Made by a program: the position numbers and the translations under genes | In this document: in pieces, positions 22,595 to 23,216 of the stretch | Layout of the letters: each line of letters opens with the position of its first letter | Position numbering within the stretch: position 1 is the stretch's first letter | Source: Nanobdellota archaeon | Lineage (GTDB): Archaea > Nanobdellota > Nanobdellia > Pacearchaeales > GW2011-AR1 | Direction of reading: 5' to 3' | DNA: 23,216 bases | Assembly: GCA_018830905.1 (NCBI GenBank) | Contig: JAHJRM010000002.1 | Span: 1 to 23,216 of the forward strand | Notes under the pieces: generated by a model | Database searches by the model: none | Seen by the model: only the letters and a program-made list of their open reading frames with translations | What the model was told of the DNA's origin: nothing

Positions 22595-23081
22595 TTTGTA
22601 TCTTTGATTTAACCTCCTCTACAATTTTTGAACTATCAGTCTTAAGATTTTTTCCTTTTATCCTATCTTCTTCAGGGAAAAGTTTCTCGTCACATGAGAC
22701 CTCAACACCAGCCTCTTTTAACCCTTTAAGAAAAGCAAAGAATTTATTTTTCTGAATCTTCTTTATCATACCTATATCACACACTGGCGAAGCGCCCTTT
22801 TTCTCTGAGATAACTTTTCCAATCAGCAATCCCGTAAGATATGAGGCTGGAACAGATTTCAAACTGCCTTTCATTTTATCTGGCCAACCATAATTCATAA
22901 GCATCTTGGAACTAACACTTTCATGAACTGTGTCCTGAGCCTCTTTGCTCGTAATGTACTGGGAAATAATATACCTATTAGTTTTTCTAAATGTAATTCT
23001 AGGCCTGTCGCTCTTAAGCAACTTCAATCTCTTTGCATAATCTGTTCTATATTCTTTTCTTCTTTTTCGAAGTGTTTTCAT
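22587..23081 (-). CDS. rpl18: Large ribosomal subunit protein uL18
   Basis: A 164-residue archaeal-type uL18, which binds 5S rRNA. The N-terminus has RKRRKEYRTDYAKRLKLLKS followed by RITFRKTNRYIISQYI, the family start. SYLTGLLIGKVISEKKG (80-96) corresponds to the core helix, and the D-I-G motif and VCDIGMIKKIQKNKFFAFLK segment continue it. The C-terminal part FPEEDRIKGKNL matches the archaeal 'F.....R..G' end. The ATG overlaps the eL19 stop (ATGA) and GGAGG lies nine bases before it. Confidence 0.95.
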   Translation of the reverse strand: MKTLRKRRKEYRTDYAKRLKLLKSDRPRITFRKTNRYIISQYITSKEAQDTVHESVSSKMLMNYGWPDKMKGSLKSVPASYLTGLLIGKVISEKKGASPVCDIGMIKKIQKNKFFAFLKGLKEAGVEVSCDEKLFPEEDRIKGKNLKTDSSKIVEEVKSKIQNG

Positions 23082-23216
23082 TTTTTCAATCCTCCAATGT
23101 GATCTTTAAGGTGAGCCTGACTCCTGAAAACTCTATTCCTTATTTTTTTCCGAATGTCATCTGAATCTTCTTTAGTGATGTTCCCTTGCTCTTTAACTCC
23201 TTTTGTATATTTTCGA
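23078..23216 (-). CDS. rpl19e: Large ribosomal subunit protein eL19, C-terminal part (5' end outside window)
   Basis: The last 45 residues of a protein running off the right edge. The end shows GNITKEDSDDIRKKIRNRVF and FRSQAHLKDHI, the usual C-terminus of archaeal/eukaryotic eL19 (the segment ending FRsxaHLkxyI). Position immediately before uL18 is the canonical place of eL19 in the archaeal spc operon. The stop overlaps the uL18 start by the ATGA arrangement. Confidence 0.85.
   Translation of the reverse strand, partial: RKYTKGVKEQGNITKEDSDDIRKKIRNRVFRSQAHLKDHIGGLKK
23091..23095 (-). promoter_or_regulatory. Ribosome binding site of uL18
   Basis: The minus-strand GGAGG lies nine bases before the uL18 ATG at 23081, within the 3' end of the eL19 gene. 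It supports reinitiation at the ATGA junction. Confidence 0.55.

Noticed and set aside
1..23216. CRISPR array, tRNA or rRNA gene, insertion sequence
   Set aside because: No regularly spaced repeats, no cloverleaf or rRNA-like stretches, no transposase frames or terminal repeats were seen on reading both strands.

Overview
The window is AT-rich archaeal DNA. Three things point to archaea: an archaeal/eukaryotic-type ribosomal protein operon ending in SecY (eL19-uL18-uS5-uL30-uL15-SecY), archaeal-only families (AglB/STT3 oligosaccharyltransferase, DUF106 Oxa1-like protein, prefoldin alpha, ribose-1,5-bisphosphate isomerase), and TATA-type promoters. Of 12 candidate boxes, most are centred about 25-27 bases before a start codon, which indicates largely leaderless first genes. 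The small compact genes, the ribosomal protein styles and a probable R15P isomerase suggest a DPANN lineage (Pacearchaeota/Woesearchaeota-like). That placement is inference.

Layout. Positions 1-3490 hold sugar-precursor genes: a partial GDP-fucose-synthase-like reductase (-), a ThDP-dependent acetolactate-synthase-like enzyme (+) and an inositol-monophosphatase-like protein (+). Between the last two lies a 480-base gap with two decayed reading frames. Positions 3498-12487 form a glycan assembly block: a radical SAM/SPASM-like protein (-), a Wzx-type flippase (+), an operon of B12-binding radical SAM enzyme, GT2 and GT4 (-) with two ATGA overlaps, a CmcI-type methyltransferase (-), and a GT4-GT2 pair (-). 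Positions 12534-17463 hold the core N-glycosylation machinery, AglB and the GlcNAc-1-phosphate transferase (AglH/ALG7 type), plus a SpoIIM-like membrane protein. Positions 17552-18388 encode an R15P isomerase/eIF2B-like protein (+). Positions 18389-23216 (-) are the prefoldin/DUF106 unit and the end of the spc-type ribosomal operon with SecY.

Taken together, the left two thirds look like one surface-glycan/N-glycosylation locus. AglH would start a lipid-linked glycan, four glycosyltransferases extend it, the flippase moves it outward and AglB transfers it to protein. The unusual part is the set of modifying enzymes: a B12 radical SAM enzyme translationally coupled to two glycosyltransferases, a second radical SAM protein, a CmcI-family methyltransferase, and a ThDP enzyme next to a nucleotide-sugar reductase. 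I infer that the glycan carries methylated and/or carbon-branched sugars. No tRNA, rRNA, CRISPR array, insertion sequence or origin was seen.
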